Shown: piece after piece, positions 23,445 to 31,365 of the stretch
Layout: each line of letters starts with the position of its first letter
Position numbering within the stretch: the first letter of the stretch is position 1
Assembly (NCBI RefSeq): GCF_004368785.1
Contig: NZ_SODM01000001.1
Coordinates: 1-64,000, forward strand
DNA length: 64,000 nt
From: Flavobacterium sp. 270
Lineage (GTDB): Bacteria; Bacteroidota; Bacteroidia; Flavobacteriales; Flavobacteriaceae
Direction of reading: 5' to 3'
Made by a program: the position numbers and the translations under genes
Notes under the pieces: model-generated
Told to the model about the DNA's origin: nothing
The model's database searches: none
The model's input: the letters and a program-made list of their open reading frames with translations, nothing else

Positions 23445-25223
23445 ATGTCTGAACAATTAAAATCACAAGAAGAGTTTTTAGCAAATTTTAACTGGCATAA
23501 CTTCCAAGAAGGAATTGATGCAGTAGATGAGAAAAACTTATTAGAGTTTGAAGAACTAGTATCAAAAACTTTCATCGCTACAGATCAAGAAGAAGTAGTT
23601 GAAGGAGTTGTTGTTAGAATTACAGATAGAGACGTTATCGTTGATATCAATGCTAAATCTGAAGGTGTTATTTCTTTAAACGAATTCCGTTACAACCCAA
23701 ACTTAAAAGTAGGTGACAAAGTAGAAGTATTAATCGACATCCGTGAGGACAAAACAGGTCAATTAGTATTATCTCACAGAAAAGCACGTACTATCAAATC
23801 TTGGGATAGAGTTATTGCAGCTAATGAAACTGGAGAAATCGTTAACGGTTTTGTTAAATGTAGAACTAAAGGAGGTATGATCGTTGACGTATTCGGTATC
23901 GAGGCGTTCTTACCAGGATCTCAAATTGACGTTAAGCCAATTAGAGACTACGATGTATATGTAAACAAAATGATGGAATTCAAAGTGGTAAAAATCAACC
24001 ACGAATTCAAAAACGTTGTTGTATCTCACAAAGCGCTTATCGAGGCTGATATTGAAGTACAGAAAAAAGAAATCATCGGTCAATTACAAAAAGGACAAGT
24101 ATTAGAAGGTGTTGTTAAAAACATTACTTCTTATGGTGTGTTCATTGACTTAGGTGGTGTTGACGGATTAATTCACATTACTGACCTTTCTTGGAGTAGA
24201 ATCAACCACCCAAGTGAAGTTCTTGAATTAGACCAAAAATTAAACGTTGTAATCCTTGATTTCGATGATGAGAAAACAAGAATTCAATTAGGATTGAAAC
24301 AATTAAACGCTCACCCATGGGATGCTTTAGATGCTAATTTAACAATTGGTGATAAAGTAAAAGGTAAAGTAGTTGTAATCGCTGATTACGGTGCATTTAT
24401 CGAAGTTGCTGAAGGTGTTGAAGGTTTAATCCACGTTTCTGAAATGTCATGGTCAACTCATTTACGTTCTGCACAAGATTTCGTAAAAGTTGGAGATGTT
24501 GTTGAAGCTGTTATCTTAACTTTAGATAGAGATGACCGTAAAATGTCATTAGGTATCAAACAATTGACTCAAGATCCATGGACTGACATTACTTCTAAAT
24601 ACCCAGTAGGTTCTAAACATACAGGTATCGTTAGAAACTTTACAAACTTTGGTATTTTCGTAGAATTAGAAGAAGGAATTGATGGATTAATCTACATTTC
24701 TGACCTTTCTTGGACTAAGAAAATCAAACACCCATCTGAATTTGTAAATGTTGGTGAAAAACTTGATGTAGTTGTATTAGAATTAGATGTTGAAGGACGT
24801 AAATTATCTTTAGGTCACAAACAAACTACTGCTAATCCTTGGGATCAATACGAAGATTCTTTCGCTGTAGGAACTATCCACAATGGTGAAATTTCTGAAA
24901 TCGTTGACAAAGGAGCTACTGTAGAATTCGGAGATGATATCGTTGCTTTCATTCCTACTCGTCACCTTGAAAAAGAAGACGGAAAGAAATTGAAAAAAGG
25001 TGATTCTGCTGATTTCAAAGTAATCGAATTCAACAAAGAATTCAAAAGAGTAGTTGCTTCTCACACTGCTATCTTCCGTGAAGAAGAAGAGAAAAACGTG
25101 AAAGCTGCAACTGAAAATACTTCATCTAACTCTACTACTAATGCACCAGCTGCAACTTTAGGAGATAACAATGATGTATTAGCTGCATTAAAAGCTAAAA
25201 TGGAAAAAACTGAGAAAAAATAA
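23445..25223 (+). CDS. rpsA: 30S ribosomal protein S1
   Basis: A 592-residue protein with six S1 (OB-fold) repeats of about 85 residues. It follows an acidic N-terminal segment and ends in a low-complexity Asn/Thr/Ala tail and KMEKTEKK. Repeats show the typical G-V-V-x(2)-I-x(2)-Y-G-(V/A)-F-I-(D/E) and G-L-I-H-(I/V)-(T/S)-(D/E)-(L/M)-S-W pattern. The first two are divergent, as expected for the ribosome-binding repeats. Codon use favours TTC, AAC, ATC and CAC far more than neighbouring genes, the mark of high expression. A leader with hairpin precedes the ATG and a terminator follows. Confidence 0.97.
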   Translation: MSEQLKSQEEFLANFNWHNFQEGIDAVDEKNLLEFEELVSKTFIATDQEEVVEGVVVRITDRDVIVDINAKSEGVISLNEFRYNPNLKVGDKVEVLIDIREDKTGQLVLSHRKARTIKSWDRVIAANETGEIVNGFVKCRTKGGMIVDVFGIEAFLPGSQIDVKPIRDYDVYVNKMMEFKVVKINHEFKNVVVSHKALIEADIEVQKKEIIGQLQKGQVLEGVVKNITSYGVFIDLGGVDGLIHITDLSWSRINHPSEVLELDQKLNVVILDFDDEKTRIQLGLKQLNAHPWDALDANLTIGDKVKGKVVVIADYGAFIEVAEGVEGLIHVSEMSWSTHLRSAQDFVKVGDVVEAVILTLDRDDRKMSLGIKQLTQDPWTDITSKYPVGSKHTGIVRNFTNFGIFVELEEGIDGLIYISDLSWTKKIKHPSEFVNVGEKLDVVVLELDVEGRKLSLGHKQTTANPWDQYEDSFAVGTIHNGEISEIVDKGATVEFGDDIVAFIPTRHLEKEDGKKLKKGDSADFKVIEFNKEFKRVVASHTAIFREEEEKNVKAATENTSSNSTTNAPAATLGDNNDVLAALKAKMEKTEKK

Positions 25224-25244
25224 TTCTTAGTTTCCTCTAAATAG

Positions 25245-25280
25245 AAAGTCCCACAGTAATGTGGGGCTTTTTTTTTTTAT
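25245..25280 (+). terminator. Intrinsic terminator after rpsA
   Basis: AAAGTCCCACA (25245-25255) pairs with TGTGGGGCTTT (25260-25270) across GTAA, with one wobble, followed by a long T run. Confidence 0.9.
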
Positions 25281-25283
25281 TTT

Positions 25284-25356
25284 GTTTCAGGTTTTATTTG
25301 TTTCAGGTTTCAAGTTTCGTCTGTCAGTTCGAGCGGAGTCGAGAACCTTTTGAAAC
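25284..25356. repeat. Composite dispersed repeat, copy 1
   Basis: A GTTTCAGGTTTCAAGTTTC block is followed by GTCAGTTCGAGCGGAGTCGA and GAACCTTTTGAAA. The same two blocks occur in the same relative order, inverted, at 36081-36147, and the first block alone at 58329-58354. It lies between the rpsA terminator and the end of the ExbD array. Confidence 0.82.
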
Positions 25357-25370
25357 CAAATTTTATTCAA

Positions 25371-25898
25371 TTAATTAGAAGCTAATAATTTAGTTTCTTC
25401 AGGAGTAAATTCAGGTATGATCGCGTAAGAAGTAATTCCTGTTATTTTCATTTCATCAAGAATATCGACTAAATTACCATAATTAGATTTTTTAGTAGGT
25501 TTAATAATTACTGTAATGCCTTGACTTGGCTTACCTAATTTGGCAGAATATTCTAGCACAGTTTTTTTTCTGGCTAATAATTCTTTTCGTATTCCTTCTT
25601 TACCATATTTAACTTCTTTTGGAGAAATTATCGGAGAATTTAGAATTCCCATGTAATATATTAATTTATTATTCTCACCTAACATTACTGTTATTGATCG
25701 ATTTTCTCCACTATGACGTGGAGGGCAATCACAACATCCACGATCTTGTCCTGTAGCATATTCCATAACTTTTGGTTTTGATAATTCACCAACAACCATA
25801 AAAAATATAATCAGGAGAAAAGAAACACTGACCATCGCTGTTAAATCTATTCTTGTACTTAATTTTTTGCTTCTAATTTTTTGAGGAAGGTTTTTCAT
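25371..25898 (-). CDS. ExbD/TolR-like protein, paralog 1
   Basis: A 175-residue protein with a short basic cytoplasmic N-terminus, one transmembrane helix (about residues 21-40) and a periplasmic domain. The layout is that of ExbD/TolR, the stator partner of ExbB/TolQ motors. The helix reads DLTAMVSVSFLLIIFFMV, whereas functional ExbD has D-M-T-P-M-V-D-V, so the proton-carrying Asp is a Ser and the Pro an Ala. After the helix comes a Cys-rich segment (GCCDCPP). The C-terminal half (VIIKPTKKSNYGNLVDILDE) is the conserved ExbD core. It is the last of three tandem paralogs and no exbB is nearby. Confidence 0.8.
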   Translation of the reverse strand: MKNLPQKIRSKKLSTRIDLTAMVSVSFLLIIFFMVVGELSKPKVMEYATGQDRGCCDCPPRHSGENRSITVMLGENNKLIYYMGILNSPIISPKEVKYGKEGIRKELLARKKTVLEYSAKLGKPSQGITVIIKPTKKSNYGNLVDILDEMKITGITSYAIIPEFTPEETKLLASN

Positions 25899-25909
25899 AA
25901 GATGATTTG

Positions 25910-26434
25910 TTAGTTTGAAGCCAATAATTTTGATTCTTCCAAAGTAAATTCGTCTACAATGGCATAAGTATCGATTTTTGCAATTGCCATTTCATCCAAA
26001 ATATCTACAAGATTTTTAAAATTAGATTTTTTACTTGGTTTAATTATTACAATAGCTCCGCTTTTAGGTTTTCCTAACGCAGTAGAATACTCCAGTATTG
26101 CTTTTTGTTTATTAAGCAATTCTTTATGTATACCATTTTCTCCATATGTAAGCTCTTTTGGTGCTTCTCGAGGATAATCTAATAAACCTGAATATGTTAC
26201 TATTTTGTTATTATCATCTAATAAAATTGTATAAATTCGGGTTGCGTCGACACATCCAGGATGACAATCGTCACAGTCATAATCTGGCAGACTTAAATCC
26301 ATTATTTTAGGCTTTCTTAATTCAGTCGCAACCATAAAAAATATGATCAGCAGAAAAGAAACACTTACCATTGCTGTCATATCTACTCTAGTATTTAATT
26401 TTTTGCTTCTAATTTTTTGAGGAAGGTTTTTCAT
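25910..26434 (-). CDS. ExbD/TolR-like protein, paralog 2
   Basis: A 174-residue paralog of the flanking genes. The first 13 residues are identical to paralog 1, and the core (VIIKPSKKSNFKNLVDILDE) is nearly identical to paralog 3. The transmembrane segment again has T-A-M-V-S-V in place of T-P-M-V-D-V. Its variable segment after the helix reads DYDCDDCHPGC, a possible metal or disulfide site. Spacing to each neighbour is 11 bases, so the array is one transcription unit created by tandem duplication. Confidence 0.8.
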   Translation of the reverse strand: MKNLPQKIRSKKLNTRVDMTAMVSVSFLLIIFFMVATELRKPKIMDLSLPDYDCDDCHPGCVDATRIYTILLDDNNKIVTYSGLLDYPREAPKELTYGENGIHKELLNKQKAILEYSTALGKPKSGAIVIIKPSKKSNFKNLVDILDEMAIAKIDTYAIVDEFTLEESKLLASN

Positions 26435-26445
26435 AAGATGATTTG

Positions 26446-26976
26446 TTAGTTTGATGCTAATAATTTAGATTCTTCCGGACTAAAATCACTTACAATTGCA
26501 TAAGTGTCAATTTTTGCAATTGCCATTTCATCCAAAATATCTACAAGATTTCTAAAATTAGATTTTTTACTTGGTTTAATTATTACAATAGCTCCATTTT
26601 TAGGTTTTCCTAAGGCAGTAGAATGCTCAAGTATTGCTTTTTGTTGGTTTATTAATTCTTTTCTGATTCCAGTTCTGCCATAATCCATTTTTTTAGGAAG
26701 TTGATCGGATAATCCATATATTCCTGAATAGGTTATAATTTTGTTATTATCATCGAGTAAAACAGTAATTACGCGATTACCTGTATCCATGTGGCATATA
26801 ATTTTCCCTTTATATTCATAATATTTATCAGGCAGGCTTAAATCCATTATTTTTGGTTTTCTCAATTCAGTTGCCACCATAAAAAATATAATCAGCAGAA
26901 AAGAAACACTTACCATTGCTGTCATATCTACTTTAGTACTTAATTTTTTACTTCTGATTTTTTTATTAGTTTCCAT
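26446..26976 (-). CDS. ExbD/TolR-like protein, paralog 3
   Basis: The first gene of the array, 176 residues. It has a distinct N-terminus (METNKKIRSKKL) but the same helix, T-A-M-V-S-V-S-F-L-L, also lacking the Asp. The post-helix variable segment contains only one Cys and a His (KGKIICHMD), so the Cys-rich feature is limited to paralogs 1 and 2. The promoter should lie in the 295-base AT-rich gap to the fasciclin gene; no TAnnTTTG box is evident there. Confidence 0.8.
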   Translation of the reverse strand: METNKKIRSKKLSTKVDMTAMVSVSFLLIIFFMVATELRKPKIMDLSLPDKYYEYKGKIICHMDTGNRVITVLLDDNNKIITYSGIYGLSDQLPKKMDYGRTGIRKELINQQKAILEHSTALGKPKNGAIVIIKPSKKSNFRNLVDILDEMAIAKIDTYAIVSDFSPEESKLLASN

Positions 26977-27271
26977 AATTAGACTTTTTAATTGTTTTTT
27001 AAACTATTGAATAAAGAAATCTGAATCGAATTACCTTTTATAAATATAATTAAATTTTCATTTGAAATGTTAAAAAATATTAAATATAGAAAACTACTTA
27101 ATCGATTATTGCAATTATTTTAAAAAATTATAAAAATAATTTCATCAATTAAAGGCTTGTTTTACAGTGTTTTTTGAAGACTTTTTAATGAATTTTATTG
27201 TTTTTTATTTTTTCATTAAAACCAAAACAATTATTACAGCGTAAATGAGCTTATAACTTAAAACATTCATT

Positions 27272-27826
27272 ATGAAAACTAGAAAATTTTTAGCAGCAGC
27301 AGTTTTAGCATTAGGATTTGCATTTACATCTAATGCACAAAAAACAGTAATGGTAGGAGGAGCAGCAATGTATCCAAACAAAAACATTATTGAAAACGCT
27401 GTAAATTCAAAAGACCATACTACTTTGGTTGCAGCTGTAAAAGCAGCAGATTTAGTAACAACTTTACAAGGAAAAGGGCCATTTACTGTTTTTGCTCCAA
27501 CAAATGCTGCATTTGATAAACTTCCAAAAGGAACTGTTGAAACATTATTAAAACCAGAAAACAAAAAAATGCTTCAAACTATTTTGACATACCATGTTGT
27601 TGCTGGAAAAATGAATGCTTCTGATATTGCAAAAGCTATTAAAATGGGTAAAGGAAAAGCTACTCTTAAAACGGTAAGCGGTGGAACTTTGACAGCTTGG
27701 ATGCAAGGTAAAGATTTATACATCAGCGACGAAAGCGGTAACAAAGCAAAAGTTACTATTGCAGATGTAAACCAATCAAACGGAGTAATTCATGTAGTAG
27801 ATACTGTATTGTTACCAAAAAAATAA
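27272..27826 (+). CDS. Secreted fasciclin (FAS1) domain protein
   Basis: A 184-residue protein with a signal peptide (residues 1-22, ending T-S-N-A-Q) and one FAS1 domain. The H1 box reads GKGPFTVFAPTNAAFDKLP and the H2-type end reads GVIHVVDTVLLP, with LTYHVVAGKM between them. FAS1 domains mediate adhesion or protein contacts at the cell surface; bacterial roles are poorly known. It is a single gene with a strong terminator. There is no T9SS sorting domain, so export beyond the periplasm is not indicated. Confidence 0.9.
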   Translation: MKTRKFLAAAVLALGFAFTSNAQKTVMVGGAAMYPNKNIIENAVNSKDHTTLVAAVKAADLVTTLQGKGPFTVFAPTNAAFDKLPKGTVETLLKPENKKMLQTILTYHVVAGKMNASDIAKAIKMGKGKATLKTVSGGTLTAWMQGKDLYISDESGNKAKVTIADVNQSNGVIHVVDTVLLPKK

Positions 27827-27852
27827 TTCCAATTTTGGATAGCAAATTATTT

Positions 27853-27882
27853 AAAAAAGTCCTGTGTTTACAGGACTTTTTT
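27853..27882 (+). terminator. Intrinsic terminator after the fasciclin gene
   Basis: AAAAAAGTCCTGT and ACAGGACTTTTTT form a 13-bp perfect stem around GTTT. It can work in both directions and so may also stop the convergent transporter gene. Confidence 0.9.
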
Positions 27883-27908
27883 GTTTTATACAGTTTGTTT
27901 TTTATTAA

Positions 27909-28751
27909 TTATCTTTTGGCTGTTAGTGTTGATCCTGCAGAAGCAATAACAACACAGATAACAGCTAATATTTCGTAAAGGTTTAATTTTTCCTGAAGAA
28001 ATATAAAAGCACAAATAGAAGCTGCAGCAGGTTCTAAACTCATTAAAATACTAAAAGTTCGTGGAGGCAGTTGTCCTAATGCTTTCATTTCTAATGTAAA
28101 CGGAATAGCACTTGACAAAAGCGCCAAAGCAACTCCTAAACCAAATAGTCTTGGAGTTAGATTAATTAATCCGTTTTCGTAAAAACCAAATGGTAGAATT
28201 AAAAGTGCCGCAAAAAGCATTCCGGTAGTTACAGCATCTCCATCGTTCATAATCTTTGATATTTTACCACCCAGAATAATATAAGCGGCCCAAAGTGCAC
28301 CAGCCAAAAGAGCGAACAAAACTCCTAAAGAATCAATATGAGTATTCGACCACGGTGCGATTAAAATGATTCCAGTCGCAGCTAATAAAACCCAGCAATA
28401 ATCTATTAACCGTTTTGAACCAATTATGGCAACTAATAAAGGACCGATAAACTCTAAAGTTACGGCCAGACCAATATTAATTCTTTCTATAGCAAGATAA
28501 AATACTAAATTCATTGCTCCTAAAGACAATCCGTAAGGAATAACAATTTTCCATTGTTCTCTGGTGATTTTTGAAAATTTAGGACGATAAGCCAATAATA
28601 ATATTAAAGCAGAAATTCCGATTCTCATAGAAGCTGTTCCCGCGGCTCCAAGTGCAGGAAATAAGGTTTTGGCAATTGCCGCGCCACATTGAACGCTGAT
28701 AATAGCCAAAAGTACTGCCGGAACAGGAGGGAGGTTAATTGATTTTTTCAT
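27909..28751 (-). CDS. EamA/DMT transporter, RhtA-like exporter
   Basis: 280 residues from the ATG chosen here, with ten predicted helices in two EamA halves. The order of blocks matches the E. coli threonine/homoserine exporter RhtA closely: SVQCGAAIAKTLFP, GLSLGAMNLVFYLAIE, AVTLEFIGPL, LEMKALGQLPPRTFSILMSLEP and IASAGSTLT. Amino-acid export is therefore likely but not proven. An upstream TTG at 28796 would extend the frame, but it lies beyond the candidate -7 box and so is unlikely to be used. Confidence 0.85.
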   Translation of the reverse strand: MKKSINLPPVPAVLLAIISVQCGAAIAKTLFPALGAAGTASMRIGISALILLLAYRPKFSKITREQWKIVIPYGLSLGAMNLVFYLAIERINIGLAVTLEFIGPLLVAIIGSKRLIDYCWVLLAATGIILIAPWSNTHIDSLGVLFALLAGALWAAYIILGGKISKIMNDGDAVTTGMLFAALLILPFGFYENGLINLTPRLFGLGVALALLSSAIPFTLEMKALGQLPPRTFSILMSLEPAAASICAFIFLQEKLNLYEILAVICVVIASAGSTLTAKR

Positions 28752-28771
28752 GGAATGTTTAAGCTGAAAAG

Positions 28772-28779
28772 CAAAACTA
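28772..28779 (-). promoter_or_regulatory. Candidate -7 element, TAGTTTTG (minus strand)
   Basis: Read on the minus strand this is an exact TAnnTTTG. It lies 20 bases before the ATG of the RhtA-like gene and supports that start over the longer frame. The nearest -33 TTG is only 14 bases further up, shorter than usual. Confidence 0.5.
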
Positions 28780-28877
28780 CAAATTAGTAAGCACAAAAAA
28801 ATTTGTGTGTTGGAAAAGAATTTGATTGTCGAAGTTACAGAACAATCAAGCTTGCATTTTAAAATAAAGTCGGACTA

Positions 28878-29018
28878 TTAACCTAAAGCACGTTTAGTTA
28901 CGTAAGCACGATATCCAATAAGGGCCATTTGCCACTTTTTTGCTTTGGCAATATCTAAACCTTGTTTGGTAAAACTTGGCAGAAGAATTTTATTTAGTTT
29001 AGCTAAAATTTTGAACAT
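28878..29018 (-). CDS. Small basic protein, 46 residues
   Basis: The reverse strand encodes MFKILAKLNKILLPSFTKQG, followed by LDIAKAKKWQMALIGYRAYV and TKRALG, then TAA. The product is basic and amphipathic with a plausible helix-Pro-helix. Codon use is normal, and an A-rich leader precedes the ATG. I recall similar short proteins of this type in other Flavobacterium genomes but cannot check it. It stands alone between the RhtA-like gene and the M56 operon terminator. Function unknown. Confidence 0.65.
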   Translation of the reverse strand: MFKILAKLNKILLPSFTKQGLDIAKAKKWQMALIGYRAYVTKRALG

Positions 29019-29044
29019 AGCAGTAGGATTTTTTTCAAAGATAT

Positions 29045-29078
29045 AAAAAAAGACTTTGCGTTTAAGGCAAAGTCTTTT
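29045..29078 (-). terminator. Terminator of the BlaI/M56 operon
   Basis: AAAAGACTTTGC (29048-29059) pairs perfectly with GCAAAGTCTTTT (29067-29078). On the minus strand the stem is followed by seven T. It lies 70 bases beyond the last M56 gene. Confidence 0.88.
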
Positions 29079-29147
29079 AAGTTATAGATTTTGAGAAATT
29101 TAAATTATCAAAATAAGATTTTTATCTTTGTTTATTTTTATGAAGTT

Positions 29148-30959
29148 CTAACTTTTTTTTGATTCTTTTTGTTTTCTAAGTTCTTCTCTTTGATCTAGAA
29201 ACTTTTGTCTCTCATTTAATCTCATTTCTTTTTCCTGCAGTTTCATTTGTTTTTCAAACTGCTTCATATCAACTTCAAACTTCTTCATGTTTTTTGCGTA
29301 CTCGCTGTCAGAACCAAATTTTAGTTCCATATCACGACCAAATTTCTCCATGTCAGCATTATATTTTTCCATGGCTACTTGATATTTCTCCATTTCTTTA
29401 TTAAAAACGGCAGAACGTTTTTCCATAACTTCTTCCATTTCTTTTTCGAAAGAAGCCATTATTGGTTCTAAGCGTTCCATTTTTTTATCAAATTCCTCCA
29501 TTTCTTTTTCAAATTTTTTCATGGCAGCTTTATCATTTAGATTTTTAGGAGCTATAGGTGGCTTTGGCATATTGGCAATAGCTGCAGCCGGAACTTGTGG
29601 CATTGGTCCCTGAGGAAATTGAGGTACTGTTGGAGGTGTTGGCGCATCTGAAACATTTGGTACGTCTGGAGTATCCGGGATATCCGGTGCATCAGGAGCA
29701 TTTCTTACTACAACTCTGTCGTTTTCTACTGTCATTGGCGCGTCTGATTCACCTTCTGTAATTAAATTGACTTTTTTAGTTCCGTCACTTTCTGTAGAAA
29801 TAACAATAGAACATTCTTTAATAGCGTTATTTCCTTCTATCTGAATAGTTTGAACTTCTTCTGTACCGTTCTTAATTTCTACCAGAATGTTGATTAATTC
29901 ATTCTTTGAGTTTCTTTTTACTTCAGAAATTACAACATCAACATTATGTTTTGTTTTTAAAGTTTTAACAAGAGCAGTAAGTTCTTGATCTGTTGTAGAA
30001 TAGGTGATTTTATAAACATCATTATCCTTAGCTTGATTTTGAGTAATTTCTTTTTGAGATTGTTTTTTTTCCTGCGCAATAGTTTCCATTTGAAATAAGA
30101 AAATAAAGGCGCCAAGTGCAGGGATAATGGCAGAATACTTCCAGTAGTTTCTGTTTTTTGATTGATTTTTGTTTAACATGACAATTCGCTTTTTGATTAA
30201 TGATTGATAAAAATGATTGGTAATAGCAGCACAATTTTCGTGTGTTGTTATTTTTAAAAGCGTGTACTGATACGCTTTTTTGTCAGTGATTTTTTTTGAT
30301 GCCACACTATCGGCAATAAATTCCAGGTTTTGCAATATCGCTTTCTTGTAAAGCCAAATAATCGGGTTGAACCAAAATAAAATACAAAAGATTCTCGAAA
30401 TCAAGACATCAATCGTATGATGTTGATCGCTGTGTACTTTTTCATGTTCAAGAATACTTTCTAATTCTGCCGCAGTGTACATTGATGAGTTGTACACTAT
30501 ATAATCAAAATAAGAAAATGGAGCAATGTTTTCATTTACATCTATAAACTTAAAGTCTGCTTGTTGTTTTATTGTTTTACCTTTTAAAACGGAATTTAAA
30601 CTATAAAAATCCAAAGCAAATTTTAGCATAAAGGCAAGAAATCCTATACTATAGACAGCTATCCAGATTAAATTCCAATTAATGGCAAAACTCTCTTTTA
30701 CAATTGTCTGCGGAACATAACCAGAAGAATAACTATAATTAGCTGCAGTGTCTAAAGCCGTTGAAACCGGGGCAGGCTCAATCCATACAATTTGTGTATA
30801 CACTACAAACGGAAGTATAACAGATGTAACTAATCCGGCCAATAAAAACCATCGGCTGCTATTGAAAAATGTTTCTTTGCGTAACAAAAAATAATAAGCA
30901 AAATAAAACATTGCTACTAATCCGCTGGATTTTGCGATATAAATGAAAAGTGCTTCCAT
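29148..30959 (-). CDS. M56 (BlaR1-like) metallopeptidase with coiled-coil tail
   Basis: A 603-residue protein. About four transmembrane helices lie in residues 1-300, with the zinc motif HEKVH at residues 172-176 on the cytoplasmic side. A further helix follows LNKNQSKNRNYWKYSAIIPALG near residue 275. The external region has a DQELTALVKTLKTKHN-type domain, then a Pro/Asp-rich spacer (PDIPDTPDVPNV), then a Met/Glu/Lys coiled coil of about 130 residues. BlaR1-type proteins sense a signal outside and cleave the BlaI repressor inside. The penicillin-binding sensor of true BlaR1 is absent, so beta-lactam sensing is not implied. This is the second M56 gene of the operon. Confidence 0.85.
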   Translation of the reverse strand: MEALFIYIAKSSGLVAMFYFAYYFLLRKETFFNSSRWFLLAGLVTSVILPFVVYTQIVWIEPAPVSTALDTAANYSYSSGYVPQTIVKESFAINWNLIWIAVYSIGFLAFMLKFALDFYSLNSVLKGKTIKQQADFKFIDVNENIAPFSYFDYIVYNSSMYTAAELESILEHEKVHSDQHHTIDVLISRIFCILFWFNPIIWLYKKAILQNLEFIADSVASKKITDKKAYQYTLLKITTHENCAAITNHFYQSLIKKRIVMLNKNQSKNRNYWKYSAIIPALGAFIFLFQMETIAQEKKQSQKEITQNQAKDNDVYKITYSTTDQELTALVKTLKTKHNVDVVISEVKRNSKNELINILVEIKNGTEEVQTIQIEGNNAIKECSIVISTESDGTKKVNLITEGESDAPMTVENDRVVVRNAPDAPDIPDTPDVPNVSDAPTPPTVPQFPQGPMPQVPAAAIANMPKPPIAPKNLNDKAAMKKFEKEMEEFDKKMERLEPIMASFEKEMEEVMEKRSAVFNKEMEKYQVAMEKYNADMEKFGRDMELKFGSDSEYAKNMKKFEVDMKQFEKQMKLQEKEMRLNERQKFLDQREELRKQKESKKS

Positions 30960-30966
30960 AAAACGA

Positions 30967-31335
30967 TTATTTTGTTTCTTTCGGGTTTTCTATCATGGCT
31001 AAAATTTCTCTTAACTCTGCTGCAGAGATTTTTTCTTCTTTAGCAAAAAAGGAAACCATACTTTTATACGAGCTATTAAAATAATTATCAATTGCTGTAT
31101 TCATAAACCCATTTCTATAGTCTTCAATGCTTACAATTGCGTAATATTGATGCGTGTTTCCAAAAGCATTATGGCTCACATAACCTTTCTCTTCAAGATT
31201 ACGAACAATAGTAGAAAGTGTATTATAATGCGGCTGATCTTCTGTAATTTCTGCCTGAATTTCTTTTACAAAAGCTTTTTTAAGCTTCCATAAAATCTGC
31301 ATGATTTCTTCTTCTTTATTGGTTAGCTTTTGCAT
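30967..31335 (-). CDS. BlaI/MecI-family repressor, copy 2
   Basis: A 122-residue winged-helix regulator. KLTNKEEEIMQILWKLKKAF is the first helix pair, and YNTLSTIVRNLEEKGYVSH is the recognition helix and wing. The C-terminal helices dimerise. It differs from copy 1 at about seven of 122 positions, mostly conservative changes, and so is a recent duplicate. The gap to the M56 gene after it is 7 bases. No operator of its own is visible in the 30 bases upstream, so it depends on the operon promoter. Confidence 0.93.
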   Translation of the reverse strand: MQKLTNKEEEIMQILWKLKKAFVKEIQAEITEDQPHYNTLSTIVRNLEEKGYVSHNAFGNTHQYYAIVSIEDYRNGFMNTAIDNYFNSSYKSMVSFFAKEEKISAAELREILAMIENPKETK

Positions 31336-31365
31336 TTTTAAAATTTTTAAGTTTAGTCAAAAAGA

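Noticed and set aside
23009-23575. Two leftward open frames (118 and 69 codons) covering the hypothetical gene, the intergenic element and the start of rpsA
   Set aside because: They overlap real coding sequence and the rpsA promoter, have no family resemblance and show unnatural codon use.
28752-28796. Longer N-terminus of the RhtA-like transporter
   Set aside because: The extra codons begin at a TTG upstream of a TAnnTTTG box, and the ATG at 28751 matches the family start.
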